A DNA stretch of 39,297 bases. It comes from Candidatus Kapaibacterium sp. (GTDB taxonomy: Bacteria; Bacteroidota; Ignavibacteria; Kapaibacteriales; Kapaibacteriaceae). Of this stretch, positions 18,775-27,843 are shown in pieces. The notes under the pieces were generated by a model that was given only the letters and a program-made list of their open reading frames with translations, searched no databases and was not told the DNA's origin. Position 1 is the first letter of the stretch. Each line of letters opens with the position of its first letter. Location of the stretch: the NCBI GenBank assembly GCA_018882585.1, contig VFFB01000011.1:1-39297 (forward strand). Direction: 5' to 3'. The translations under genes were made by a program, and so were the position numbers.

Positions 18775-19731
18775 ATGAAAAAAATCGGTTTGCTGTTCGG
18801 TATGGAGCAAACGTTTCCGCCGGCACTTGTCGAGGCGATCAATTCGCGCGACGAAGGAGTGTCCGCCGAATTCGTCAAGATCGGTGCGGTAACCCTGGCC
18901 GAACTCTTCGAGTACGATGTGATCCTTGATCGCATCTCGCAGGATGTGCCGTATTACCGGTCCATGCTCAAGCTGGCTGCCCTGAACGGCGTGCGCGTTG
19001 TGAACAATCCGTTCTGGTGGAGCGCCGATGATAAATTCTTCAACTATGCCATTGCCGCCAAACTTGGCATTCCGGTGCCTCGTACGGCGCTGATCCCCAG
19101 CAAGAACCATCCGCCGGATACGTCCAGCGAATCATTCCGTAACCTCGTCTACCCGCTGAACTGGCAGGAGATCTTCGACTACGTCGGATTTCCGGCCTAC
19201 TTCAAGCCGCACGACGGTGGCGGATGGAAGCATGTCTACAAGGTGAACAACGTCGACGAATTCTTCGATGCCTACAGTGCCGCCGCCGACCATGTGATGA
19301 CGCTGCAGGAGTCGATCGAATTCACGGAATACTATCGCTGCTACTGCATCGGACGCAAGTACGTGCATATCATGCCGTATGAGCCGCGCAATCCGCACCA
19401 CCTGCGGTACAAGGCCGACTTCGCACCCACGCCGGAAATGCTGGCCCTGCTCAACGATCTGTGCATCAAGATCTGTACGATGCTGGGCTATGACTTCAAC
19501 ACGATCGAGTTTGCCGTCCGCGATGGTATTCCCTACGCTATCGACTACATGAATCCTGCTCCCGATGCCGACCGACATTCGATCCAGGAAGAGAACTTTG
19601 CGTGGATCCTGACAACATCGGCAACGTATCTGATCGACCTGGCAAAGCAAGGACGACAGGTGCCCACCGAGTATTCCTGGAGCAAGCTGATGACTCCAGA
19701 ACAACCCTCATTACCCGCGGGGAAGAAATGA
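18775..19731 (+). CDS. ATP-grasp-like (RimK/COG0189-like) protein of unknown substrate
   Basis: NPFWWSADDKFFNYAIAAKLGIPVPRTALIPSK...YPLNWQEIFDYVGFPAYFKPHDGGGWKHVYKVNNVDEFFDAY...TIEFAVRDGIPYAIDYMNPAPDADRHS resembles the ATP-grasp fold order. Confidence 0.7.
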   Translation: MKKIGLLFGMEQTFPPALVEAINSRDEGVSAEFVKIGAVTLAELFEYDVILDRISQDVPYYRSMLKLAALNGVRVVNNPFWWSADDKFFNYAIAAKLGIPVPRTALIPSKNHPPDTSSESFRNLVYPLNWQEIFDYVGFPAYFKPHDGGGWKHVYKVNNVDEFFDAYSAAADHVMTLQESIEFTEYYRCYCIGRKYVHIMPYEPRNPHHLRYKADFAPTPEMLALLNDLCIKICTMLGYDFNTIEFAVRDGIPYAIDYMNPAPDADRHSIQEENFAWILTTSATYLIDLAKQGRQVPTEYSWSKLMTPEQPSLPAGKK

Positions 19732-20204
19732 CTGCACGCCGAGGAGAGGTCGATGTGAAGGTCGACCAAGTGGTGAATAGCAGCGAGGAACGTCTGCTGC
19801 TTGTGATGCACCTGCAGCGCAAACGTGAGTACATGCAGGCCCTTGCCGAACGTCTTGAGCGCTTCATGAAGCTGGCGCCCGATGAGTTGCGGAATGCCCT
19901 TGCGGCCCTGCCTCGCGAGATCAGGTCGCAACTCCGTGACTTCGATCACCTGACGGAGATCGAGCGGACGGTCAACATTTTGACCAGTGCATTCGTGACG
20001 TCGCTCAAGAAAAAGTTCGATACCCTTACCGCTACAGAGTTGCTCGTGGCCACCTACGTACGGGCAGGCCTGACGGCGGCGCAGACGGCAAGCGTGATGT
20101 TCGTGTCCGTCAGAGCCATCGAGAAGCATCGGCAGTCCATCCGCAAGAAGCTCGAGATCGACGCTTCGGCCGACCTTCGAGGATGGTTCATCGAGCATGT
20201 TTGA
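19728..20204 (+). CDS. LuxR-type C-terminal HTH protein with N-terminal coiled-coil-like region
   Basis: ATG at 19728 overlaps the upstream TGA (ATGA). C-terminus LTATELLVATYVRAGLTAAQTASVMFVSVRAIEKHRQSIRKKLEI. Confidence 0.75.
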   Translation: MTARRGEVDVKVDQVVNSSEERLLLVMHLQRKREYMQALAERLERFMKLAPDELRNALAALPREIRSQLRDFDHLTEIERTVNILTSAFVTSLKKKFDTLTATELLVATYVRAGLTAAQTASVMFVSVRAIEKHRQSIRKKLEIDASADLRGWFIEHV

Positions 20205-20222
20205 CAGTCGCTGGTCCATGAA

Positions 20223-21911
20223 ATGGCATCGGTACCCTCTGCACGCCCGCAGTCGCTGTCTGCGCTCACGGCACAGTTGACCGTCGTACAACGACGCTTT
20301 GACGAGTCGTCGATAATTGAGCACGAGCACGTCCTTGCCGCATTGGCCAACGTTGACCCCACGTCGGCACGTGCCGCACAACACCTGCACGATGCGTTGC
20401 TCTTCAGCCTTGCCTATGCCCCCACGGCCAATATCTATGACCTGGCCGACCAAGTCCTGAAGCGCTGCTCGGCCTGGATAGGCACGCATGCAGCCGATGA
20501 TGATCGTCTGTCGAATTCGGGGCTACCCGACACACCCATCCTGGCATCGTTCAGCAGGGCGCTGGCAACGTGGCTTGTCCATCATGCTCCCGGCAGGGTC
20601 AGTGTCGACGCTTCGTATGCGCCATCGGACACTGCGGTGCCGGACCTTGTTCTGACGCTTGACCCGACCGAGCAGGAAATGCTGGTGGCAAGACCAACGA
20701 CGTGGGAGTCTTGGTGTCGTGACGTGCTTCGCACCGACGATGGCATCGAGATCCTGCACCGCACGCTTGCGCTGTCACGGCGACTTCCCGGATCTGTCAC
20801 ATTCGTCGAGCAACTTTGGGCGCGCTGGAATGTCGTCCTGCGATGGCAGACATCCATGGCCGACGCTGTCTACGGCCTTGCCCGCCCGAGTATCGCACCA
20901 GTGGCGTGGCATCACGATGGTCTGGTGCGGCACGTCTCGCTCGAGCAGGCCTTTGCCCAAGGAGCCCCCAAGCCCATCCGTTGTACGTCCGCACAGCGCA
21001 CGCAGCTGTGTGACGTCGCCAAAGGCGTGCTGGCGTCGATGCAGCGCGAGACCGACCCCGTGACGCATGCCGATGAGGCGGCGACGGAGTTGTTCGACAT
21101 GGGGCGCGGTCTGGCGATCGCCCTGTACTACGCACGGCCGGAACAGAAGATGTCGCTCCAGTCATACGTTGGCTACATGGCCTTCAAGAATCGCGTTCCC
21201 ATTGCCTACGGTGGCGGCTGGGTGATGGGCGCCGAGTCCGGGTTTGGCGTAAACATCTTTCCGCCGTTCCGCGGCGGCGAGTCGTCCAACATCGTTGCGC
21301 AACTGCTGCGTCTTTACGCACATCATTTCGGCGTTCGGTCGTTCACCGTTGATCCATATCAGATCGGCGCCGGTAATCCCGACGGTATCGCTTCGGCCAG
21401 TTTCTGGTTTTACTATCGCCTGGGCTTTCGGCCGATGCAGGACGACCTGGCCGAGCTGGCCCGCCGCGAGTTCGAACTGCTGACAACGTCGCGCGAAGCG
21501 CGCACGTCACGCTCGGTGCTGCGAACGCTTGCCAATGCGTCGATGCGATGGACGCATCCCGACGCTACGGCGAAACCCATCACGGCAGATGCGATGGCCG
21601 AAGTCGTTGCGGCCTATGTAGAGGAGCATGCCGACGGAGATCGTCGCAAGGCTTTGCGTCGGGCGCTCGCACGCCTGTCGGGCCGTACGGGCGAGCGCTA
21701 CGGCGAGGGCGACGCCATCGCGCGCATCGCCGTGCTTCTGGTTGCCTGCGGCTATGTCGATACGGCAAGTGCGGCCGCCATCCGTTCGTTCGTCCGAGAC
21801 TATCGCGGTAAGTTCGTTGACGAGCGCACGTACTGTCGTCGCGCCGTTCGCCACACGCTCCTTTACGACTGCCTGCATCGTGCCGAGCAGGCCTTGCGGA
21901 ACCCATTATGA
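20223..21911 (+). CDS. 562-aa protein of unknown function with central GNAT-like segment
   Basis: Central YVGYMAFKNRVPIAYGGGWVMGAESGFGVNIFPPFRGGESSNIVAQLLRLYAHHFGVRSFTVDPYQIGAGNPDGIASASFWFYYRLGFRPM. Overlaps hutH start by ATGA. Confidence 0.6.
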   Translation: MASVPSARPQSLSALTAQLTVVQRRFDESSIIEHEHVLAALANVDPTSARAAQHLHDALLFSLAYAPTANIYDLADQVLKRCSAWIGTHAADDDRLSNSGLPDTPILASFSRALATWLVHHAPGRVSVDASYAPSDTAVPDLVLTLDPTEQEMLVARPTTWESWCRDVLRTDDGIEILHRTLALSRRLPGSVTFVEQLWARWNVVLRWQTSMADAVYGLARPSIAPVAWHHDGLVRHVSLEQAFAQGAPKPIRCTSAQRTQLCDVAKGVLASMQRETDPVTHADEAATELFDMGRGLAIALYYARPEQKMSLQSYVGYMAFKNRVPIAYGGGWVMGAESGFGVNIFPPFRGGESSNIVAQLLRLYAHHFGVRSFTVDPYQIGAGNPDGIASASFWFYYRLGFRPMQDDLAELARREFELLTTSREARTSRSVLRTLANASMRWTHPDATAKPITADAMAEVVAAYVEEHADGDRRKALRRALARLSGRTGERYGEGDAIARIAVLLVACGYVDTASAAAIRSFVRDYRGKFVDERTYCRRAVRHTLLYDCLHRAEQALRNPL

Positions 21912-23413
21912 CAACACTGCACCTTGACGGATCGTCGCTGACGATCGACGACCTTGCACGCCTTGCAACGAATCCCGATTCGCAGATCGCCCTGACCGAC
22001 GACGCACGTAAGGCCGTCGCGCGCAGCCGCGAAGCGGTTGACCGTTGGCAGGCCGAAGACCGTGTGATCTATGGTCTGACGACGGGCTTCGGCGAGTTTG
22101 CCAATGTGCGCATTCCGCCGTCGCAGCTCGAGGAGCTGCAGGAGAATCTGATCATCTCGCATAGCGCCGGCATGGGGCCGCTCCTTCCGGACGTCATCGT
22201 TCGGGCAATGATGATCCTGCGCATCAACGCGCTTGCCAAGGGGTATAGCGGTATCCGGCTTTCGACGCTCGACACCATGGTCGACATGGTGAATGCCAAC
22301 CTGTTGCCCGATGTGCCAAGCCTTGGCTCGGTTGGCTCGAGCGGCGACCTTGCCCCCTTGTCACATCTTGCCCTTGCCCTGATCGGACGGGGTATGATAG
22401 GCGGACGCCCATCGGCCGACGTGCTGCGCGAACATGGTCTGGAACCCGTGCGGCTGGCAGCAAAGGAAGGACTTGCCCTTATCAACGGTACGCAGATGAT
22501 GTGTGCCTATGGGGCGTTGAGTGTGCACAGGGCGCGGATGCTGGCCGAGACTGCCGATGTGGCCGGAGCACTGTCGTGCGACGCGCTGCGCGGCACCGAC
22601 AATGCCTTCGACGCACGGCTGCACGCGCTGCGCCCGCATGCCGGACAGCAGACGTCGGCCTCGCGGTTGCGAGACCTGTTGCGCGGAAGCGCCATCCGTG
22701 AGTCGCATCGCGAGGGCGATGGAAAGGTGCAAGATGCCTATTCGCTGCGTTGCATGCCGCAGGTGCACGGTGCTTCGCGCGATACGATCGACTATGTGGC
22801 GCGCATCGTCGAGTGCGAGATGAACAGCGTGACCGACAATCCGCTGATCTTTCCGGATGATGACGTCCATATCGAAGGCGGCAATTTTCACGGACAGCCG
22901 CTTGCCCTTGTGCTGGACTTCCTTGCCATTGCCATGGCCGAACTGGCGAACATCTCTGAACGTCGTACCGAGCGGATGGTAAACCATGCACTTGGTGGTT
23001 TGCCGCGATTCCTGACGCCAAACGGAGGACTCCACTCCGGCATGATGATAGCCCAGTATACGGCCGCTGCCATGGTGAGCGAGAACAAGGTGCTGACGCA
23101 TCCGGCAAGCGTTGATTCGATCCCCACGTCGGCCAATCAGGAAGACCACAACTCGATGGGTAGCATCGCTGCACGCAAGCTGTGGTCTGTGGTCGACAAC
23201 GTGGAACGGGTGCTGGCCATCGAAGTGCTGTGTGCGGCACAGGGTGTTGATCTGCTGCGCCCGTTGTACACGAGCGACCGACTCGAAAACGTCGTTGCCG
23301 CCGTGCGCACTAAGGTGCCCTTTTCGACGCATGATCGCATCCTGTACCACGATATGGAAGCTGTGCGGCAGCTGGTGGCAGACGGACGAATTGTCGCTGC
23401 GGCCGGCCTGTAA
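21908..23413 (+). CDS. hutH: Histidine ammonia-lyase / MIO-family aromatic amino acid lyase
   Basis: VIYGLTTGFGEFANV, IISHSAGMGP, GSVGSSGDLAPLSHLALALIG, SVTDNPLIFPDD, SANQEDHNSMGSIAARK. Confidence 0.88.
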   Translation: MTTLHLDGSSLTIDDLARLATNPDSQIALTDDARKAVARSREAVDRWQAEDRVIYGLTTGFGEFANVRIPPSQLEELQENLIISHSAGMGPLLPDVIVRAMMILRINALAKGYSGIRLSTLDTMVDMVNANLLPDVPSLGSVGSSGDLAPLSHLALALIGRGMIGGRPSADVLREHGLEPVRLAAKEGLALINGTQMMCAYGALSVHRARMLAETADVAGALSCDALRGTDNAFDARLHALRPHAGQQTSASRLRDLLRGSAIRESHREGDGKVQDAYSLRCMPQVHGASRDTIDYVARIVECEMNSVTDNPLIFPDDDVHIEGGNFHGQPLALVLDFLAIAMAELANISERRTERMVNHALGGLPRFLTPNGGLHSGMMIAQYTAAAMVSENKVLTHPASVDSIPTSANQEDHNSMGSIAARKLWSVVDNVERVLAIEVLCAAQGVDLLRPLYTSDRLENVVAAVRTKVPFSTHDRILYHDMEAVRQLVADGRIVAAAGL

Positions 23414-23416
23414 CCT

Positions 23417-26134
23417 ATGAACGAACAACAGCGCACGACGCCATGGCATGCAGAACGTGCCGATGACGTCCTACATCGTCTTGATGTCGATCTGTCGGCA
23501 GGTCTTCCGCAACACGAGATCGCAGCACGCCAAGCCGTCTACGGCACGAATACCCTGCCACGGTCCCAAGGGCCCGGCGCGCTCGTGCGCTTCCTGCGAC
23601 AGCTTGCCAATCCGCTCGTCCTGATCCTGCTGCTGGCAGGTGTGGTCACCATGATCATGGGTGGCATTACCGACGCAAGCGTCATCATTGGCGTCGTGCT
23701 GGTCAATGCCATCATAGGTTTCATCCAGGAAGACAAAGCCGTGCAGGCGTTGGCGTCGCTGTCGCAGACGATTGGCAGCGAGGCGACGGTGCTTCGGGAC
23801 GGACGCGTGGTGCGCCGCGCTGCGACCGACCTTGTGCCGGGCGACGTGGTGCTGCTGGAAAGCGGCGACAAGGTGCCGGCCGACCTGCGCCTTGTGCGTA
23901 CGAAAGACCTGGCCATTGCCGAAGCCGCCCTGACGGGCGAGAGCGTCCCTTCGCAGAAACACGTCACTGCGCTACCACAGCAGACCATGTTGGCCGACAG
24001 GTCATGCATGGCCTATGCGTCAACGATCGTCACCTCGGGGTCGGCCACGGGCGTGGTGGTGGCCACTGGACCCGCAACAGAGATCGGCGCCATCTCGGCC
24101 CTGCTGGCCGAGACTCCGTCGCTGATGACGCCGCTGACCAAGGCCATCGAGCGCTTCAGCATGTTCCTGCTGATTGGTATCCTGATGCTTGCTGCCGTGA
24201 CGTTTGCCGTGGGGATGGCCCGCGGCGGTTCGCCGCTCGAAATGCTGCTGGCTGCCGTAGCGCTGGCCGTAGGTGCCATTCCCGAGGGATTGCCTGCGGC
24301 GGTGACCATCATTCTGGCCATCGGTGTTGGCCGCATGGCCAAACGTCGCGCCATCATCCGACGTCTGGACGCCGTTGAAACCTTAGGCAGTACCACGGTG
24401 ATCTGCTCGGATAAGACGGGCACGCTCACACAGAATCAGATGACGGTCGTAAGCATCCGCACGATGCACGGAACGTATGGCGTCACCGGCAGCGGCTACG
24501 AGCCCGAGGGCGAACTGCGGCATGACGGAATGGCCATCCGCGCCGCCCACGACACCGCCCTTGATACAACGATCCGCGCAGGAGTGCTATGCAGTACGGC
24601 AACGGTGCATAACCAGCACGGACGCTGGGATGCCGTGGGTGATCCCACCGAGGCAGCTCTTGTTGTCCTGGGTATGAAGGCCGGCCGCGAGCGACACGTC
24701 GAGCATGCCATCACACCGCTTGTCGACGTGTTGCCATTTTCGTCCGATCACCGCTACATGGCTACCCTGCACCGCACAGCCGATGGGGCACAGATCTACC
24801 TGAAAGGGTCGGTCGAGGCAGTCCTGTCGCACTGCGGTACAGCCATGGATGTGGATGGCACGTCGACGCTGCTTCGACATAAGGCCATCCTTGACGTGAC
24901 GAGTGACTATGCCGCGCAGGGGCTGCGCGTGCTGGCCATGGCCGTGAAAGATGTGCCCGGAAGCAAGGTCGACCTTGCACATGATGACATCTCGGACGCC
25001 TTTGTCTTCTGCGGTCTTGTAGCCATGGTCGACCCTCCGCGCGACGAGGCGCGCATTTCCGTGGCGTCGTGTCAGCAGGCCGGCATCATGGTCAAGATGA
25101 TCACCGGCGATCATGCCGATACGGCTTCGACCATTGCCGATGCCATTGGCTTGCAGGGCGACCGCACCGAGGCGGGTCGGCTGGTGGCCTATACGGGCGC
25201 CGACCTGTCTGCGATGGACGGAGCGGAGTTCGATCGGGCCGCGCAACGCGCGGCCGTCTTTGCCAGGGTGTCGCCCGAGCAGAAGCTGCGTCTGGTAGAC
25301 TCGCTGCAGCGGCAGGGCAATGTCGTGGCCATGACGGGTGACGGCGTGAACGACGCGCCGGCGCTGCGTCAGGCCAACATTGGCGTGGCCATGGGCATGA
25401 CGGGAACCGATGTGGCGAAAGACGCCAGCGATATGATCCTTACCGACGACAACTTTTCGACCATCGTGAATGCCGTCGAAGAGGGTCGGACCGTCTTCGA
25501 CAACCTCTTGAAGTTCATCGTCTGGACCATTCCCACGAACATCGGCGAAGGGTTGATCATCGTTGCTGCCATCATGCTTGGCGTGGAGCTGCCCATCCTG
25601 CCGGTACAAATCCTGTGGATCAACATGACAACGGCCGTCATTCTTGGTCTGCCCCTTGCCTTCGAACCCAAACAGCCCGACGTGATGACGCGTCGTCCAC
25701 GTACTCCCGATGCCCCCTTGATCGACACGTCACTGATGATGCGGACGCTCTTTGTGGGCGCCATGCTGCTGGTAATGGCCTTTTCGATCTACATGTTCGA
25801 GCTGTGGCGAGGTATGGGTATCGACGTTGCCCGCACGGCGTCTACCAATGCCTTTGTGGTGATGGCTGCCTTCTACCTGTTCAACACCCGTACGCTTGTA
25901 CAACCACTTCGCACCGTTGGCATGTTCAGCAATCTCTGGATATGGGGCGGCGTGGGACTGATGGCTGTACTGCAGCTGGCGCTGATCTACCTGCCCGTCA
26001 TGAACACGCTATTCCACACGGTACCCATCGATGCCGTCTCGTGGGCTGCCTGCCTGACTTCGGGCGTGGTGCTGCTGACGGCCGTTGCGATCGAAAAGAA
26101 GGTCCGTTCGAGTTGGTACGCAACCTCGGACTGA
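23417..26134 (+). CDS. P-type cation-transporting ATPase (P2-like)
   Basis: DKTGTLTQNQMTV, TGES (ALTGESVPSQK), AIPEGLPAAVT, MVDPPRDEA, MTGDGVNDAPALRQANIGVAMG. Confidence 0.94.
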   Translation: MNEQQRTTPWHAERADDVLHRLDVDLSAGLPQHEIAARQAVYGTNTLPRSQGPGALVRFLRQLANPLVLILLLAGVVTMIMGGITDASVIIGVVLVNAIIGFIQEDKAVQALASLSQTIGSEATVLRDGRVVRRAATDLVPGDVVLLESGDKVPADLRLVRTKDLAIAEAALTGESVPSQKHVTALPQQTMLADRSCMAYASTIVTSGSATGVVVATGPATEIGAISALLAETPSLMTPLTKAIERFSMFLLIGILMLAAVTFAVGMARGGSPLEMLLAAVALAVGAIPEGLPAAVTIILAIGVGRMAKRRAIIRRLDAVETLGSTTVICSDKTGTLTQNQMTVVSIRTMHGTYGVTGSGYEPEGELRHDGMAIRAAHDTALDTTIRAGVLCSTATVHNQHGRWDAVGDPTEAALVVLGMKAGRERHVEHAITPLVDVLPFSSDHRYMATLHRTADGAQIYLKGSVEAVLSHCGTAMDVDGTSTLLRHKAILDVTSDYAAQGLRVLAMAVKDVPGSKVDLAHDDISDAFVFCGLVAMVDPPRDEARISVASCQQAGIMVKMITGDHADTASTIADAIGLQGDRTEAGRLVAYTGADLSAMDGAEFDRAAQRAAVFARVSPEQKLRLVDSLQRQGNVVAMTGDGVNDAPALRQANIGVAMGMTGTDVAKDASDMILTDDNFSTIVNAVEEGRTVFDNLLKFIVWTIPTNIGEGLIIVAAIMLGVELPILPVQILWINMTTAVILGLPLAFEPKQPDVMTRRPRTPDAPLIDTSLMMRTLFVGAMLLVMAFSIYMFELWRGMGIDVARTASTNAFVVMAAFYLFNTRTLVQPLRTVGMFSNLWIWGGVGLMAVLQLALIYLPVMNTLFHTVPIDAVSWAACLTSGVVLLTAVAIEKKVRSSWYATSD

Positions 26135-26182
26135 AACCCGAGGTTGCACGATCAGCGTGAGCGGTCGCGGCATGCCGCGACC
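26120..26182. terminator. Two adjacent hairpins at a convergent gene junction, putative bidirectional terminator/structural element
   Basis: GCAACCTCGG-ACTGAAAC-CCGAGGTTGC (10-bp perfect stem, stop codon in the loop), then a 20-bp perfect palindrome GGTCGCGGCATGCCGCGACC at 26163-26182. No T tract. Confidence 0.5.
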
Positions 26183-26186
26183 CTAC

Positions 26187-27068
26187 CTAGCGTTGATGTT
26201 GCAGCAACCGCGTTGTGCGTACGCCCTGCGCGTTGATGGTTGACAGCATGTACGTGCCTGAGGGCAGGTTGCTGAGCATGGCGGCGTCAGAGGGCAGGGC
26301 CTGTCCGGCAAGGAGTTGCATGGTAGACATCCGATTGCCGTTCATGTCGAACAGTTCAAGCGTCGTAGGTCCAGTGGGCGCGTTGTTCTGTTGGAGGCGG
26401 CCATTGTCTGACGGGGCGAGCGGTGCGTCAAGCGGGTCGGCATCGTCAGCGTCATCGGGAACAGTCCCATTCCACAATACAAAGGCAACGGCGGCACGCT
26501 TGCGATCACCACCAAGCATTGGCAGTGCGTTGCCGCCATGGCGGCGTGATGGTGCATCGGGATGACTTGTCTTCCACGATGCGACAAGGTCAGCTGCCTG
26601 CTGACGCCATCCGGCGATGGTTGACTGTTCGGACGTCGCTATGCGCCGGAGAGATTCCTTGCTAGCCTGCATGATGGGACGTAGTTCGGTCATGATGGCA
26701 TGACGAGCGTCGTGCATGCGCTCACGCAGGGCGTGCAGGCGCTCGCGTTGCGCTTCGCGGTCGACCCGCGAGGCGCGGATGGATGATGCCTCGGTACGAT
26801 GTTGCCTGCGCAGTTCAGCAGCGCGCGTGCGCAGACGACGAACCGTCGCAAGATGCTCCGGCGTCAGCGAGGCGTCGTACGTGGCTTGCAGCTGACGCAA
26901 TGTCGGTGCGACGTCGCGCTCGAACCACGTGCGCATGGACGTTCTGAGTTCCGCATGTGCGGCCTTGTTGGCCTTGTGGTCGGCGTCAGGTGCAGCATGC
27001 ACGCTGCGCGCAATGCTGCTGCCGATGATAAGGGCCAGAATGATGGTGTACCGCATTGTTGTCTCCAT
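26187..27068 (-). CDS. Secreted protein with C-terminal T9SS-like sorting domain
   Basis: METTMRYTIILALIIGSSIARSVHA signal; C-terminus LELFDMNGNRMSTMQLLAGQALPSDAAMLSNLPSGTYMLSTINAQGVRTTRLLQHQR. Confidence 0.8.
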   Translation of the reverse strand: METTMRYTIILALIIGSSIARSVHAAPDADHKANKAAHAELRTSMRTWFERDVAPTLRQLQATYDASLTPEHLATVRRLRTRAAELRRQHRTEASSIRASRVDREAQRERLHALRERMHDARHAIMTELRPIMQASKESLRRIATSEQSTIAGWRQQAADLVASWKTSHPDAPSRRHGGNALPMLGGDRKRAAVAFVLWNGTVPDDADDADPLDAPLAPSDNGRLQQNNAPTGPTTLELFDMNGNRMSTMQLLAGQALPSDAAMLSNLPSGTYMLSTINAQGVRTTRLLQHQR

Positions 27069-27129
27069 GGTGTGCGTGAATGAACGACGGCCAAGACGCC
27101 TGGCACAGACCTTGGGTTTAATGCACGGA

Positions 27130-27843
27130 CTATTCGGCCATGATGGCCTGCTGACGCCGTCGCTCTGCCTGCTTGCGCGCACGCAGGTCGTTCTCGCGTA
27201 GACGTCGCTCCAGGATCTGTTGCACCTGGAACATCGTATGGAAGTGATGGTGCGCCACACCGTGTGTCTCGCAGTGCGCAGCCAATGCCCCCTTTGCAAA
27301 CACAATGTCGGCATGCTCTGCGGCACAGGTGTCGGAACGGCCGTCGCCGACGTAGACGATCACATCGTCGGGTCCGGCATGCGTCAGCAGCACGTTGCGC
27401 TTGCAGGATGCGCAGAAACATGCACACGACTCCGATGCTCCCGGGAACGACGGCGTCCACTTCCCGTCGAGATACGTTAGCGTGTTGCAGTGCCGTTGCA
27501 GACTGCCAAATCCGATCGCGTCAAGAATGGGGTCGATGTACACGTCAAATCCGTCACTTACCACCGTTACATCGATCGCATGCATTTGGCACCATGTAAA
27601 CAGTGCAACGATGTAGGGGTCGACGTCCTGTGCCAACGCGAAGGCGCGCACCGCATCGGGTGTGGCCTCGCTACGCAGGTACGAGGCAGAACGCTCGTAG
27701 TAGCCGGCAACGGTGTGGAGTCCCTGCAGGAGTTCGCTGTGTACCGGCTCGAAGGAGCCGAACGTGCGAAAGAGTTCATCGCCGACGTCGTTGACCGTGA
27801 TGGTGCCGTCGAAATCGATGAACAGCTTTATGTTACGAATCAT
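27130..27843 (-). CDS. HAD-IB superfamily phosphatase (MtnX-like)
   Basis: MIRNIKLFIDFDGTITVNDVGDELF, CACFCASCKRNVLL, VYVGDGRSDTCAAEHADIVFAKGAL. Confidence 0.85.
   Translation of the reverse strand: MIRNIKLFIDFDGTITVNDVGDELFRTFGSFEPVHSELLQGLHTVAGYYERSASYLRSEATPDAVRAFALAQDVDPYIVALFTWCQMHAIDVTVVSDGFDVYIDPILDAIGFGSLQRHCNTLTYLDGKWTPSFPGASESCACFCASCKRNVLLTHAGPDDVIVYVGDGRSDTCAAEHADIVFAKGALAAHCETHGVAHHHFHTMFQVQQILERRLRENDLRARKQAERRRQQAIMAE

Noticed and set aside
24587-25609. Minus-strand 340-aa ORF opposite the P-type ATPase
   Set aside because: Antisense shadow of a canonical P-type ATPase.
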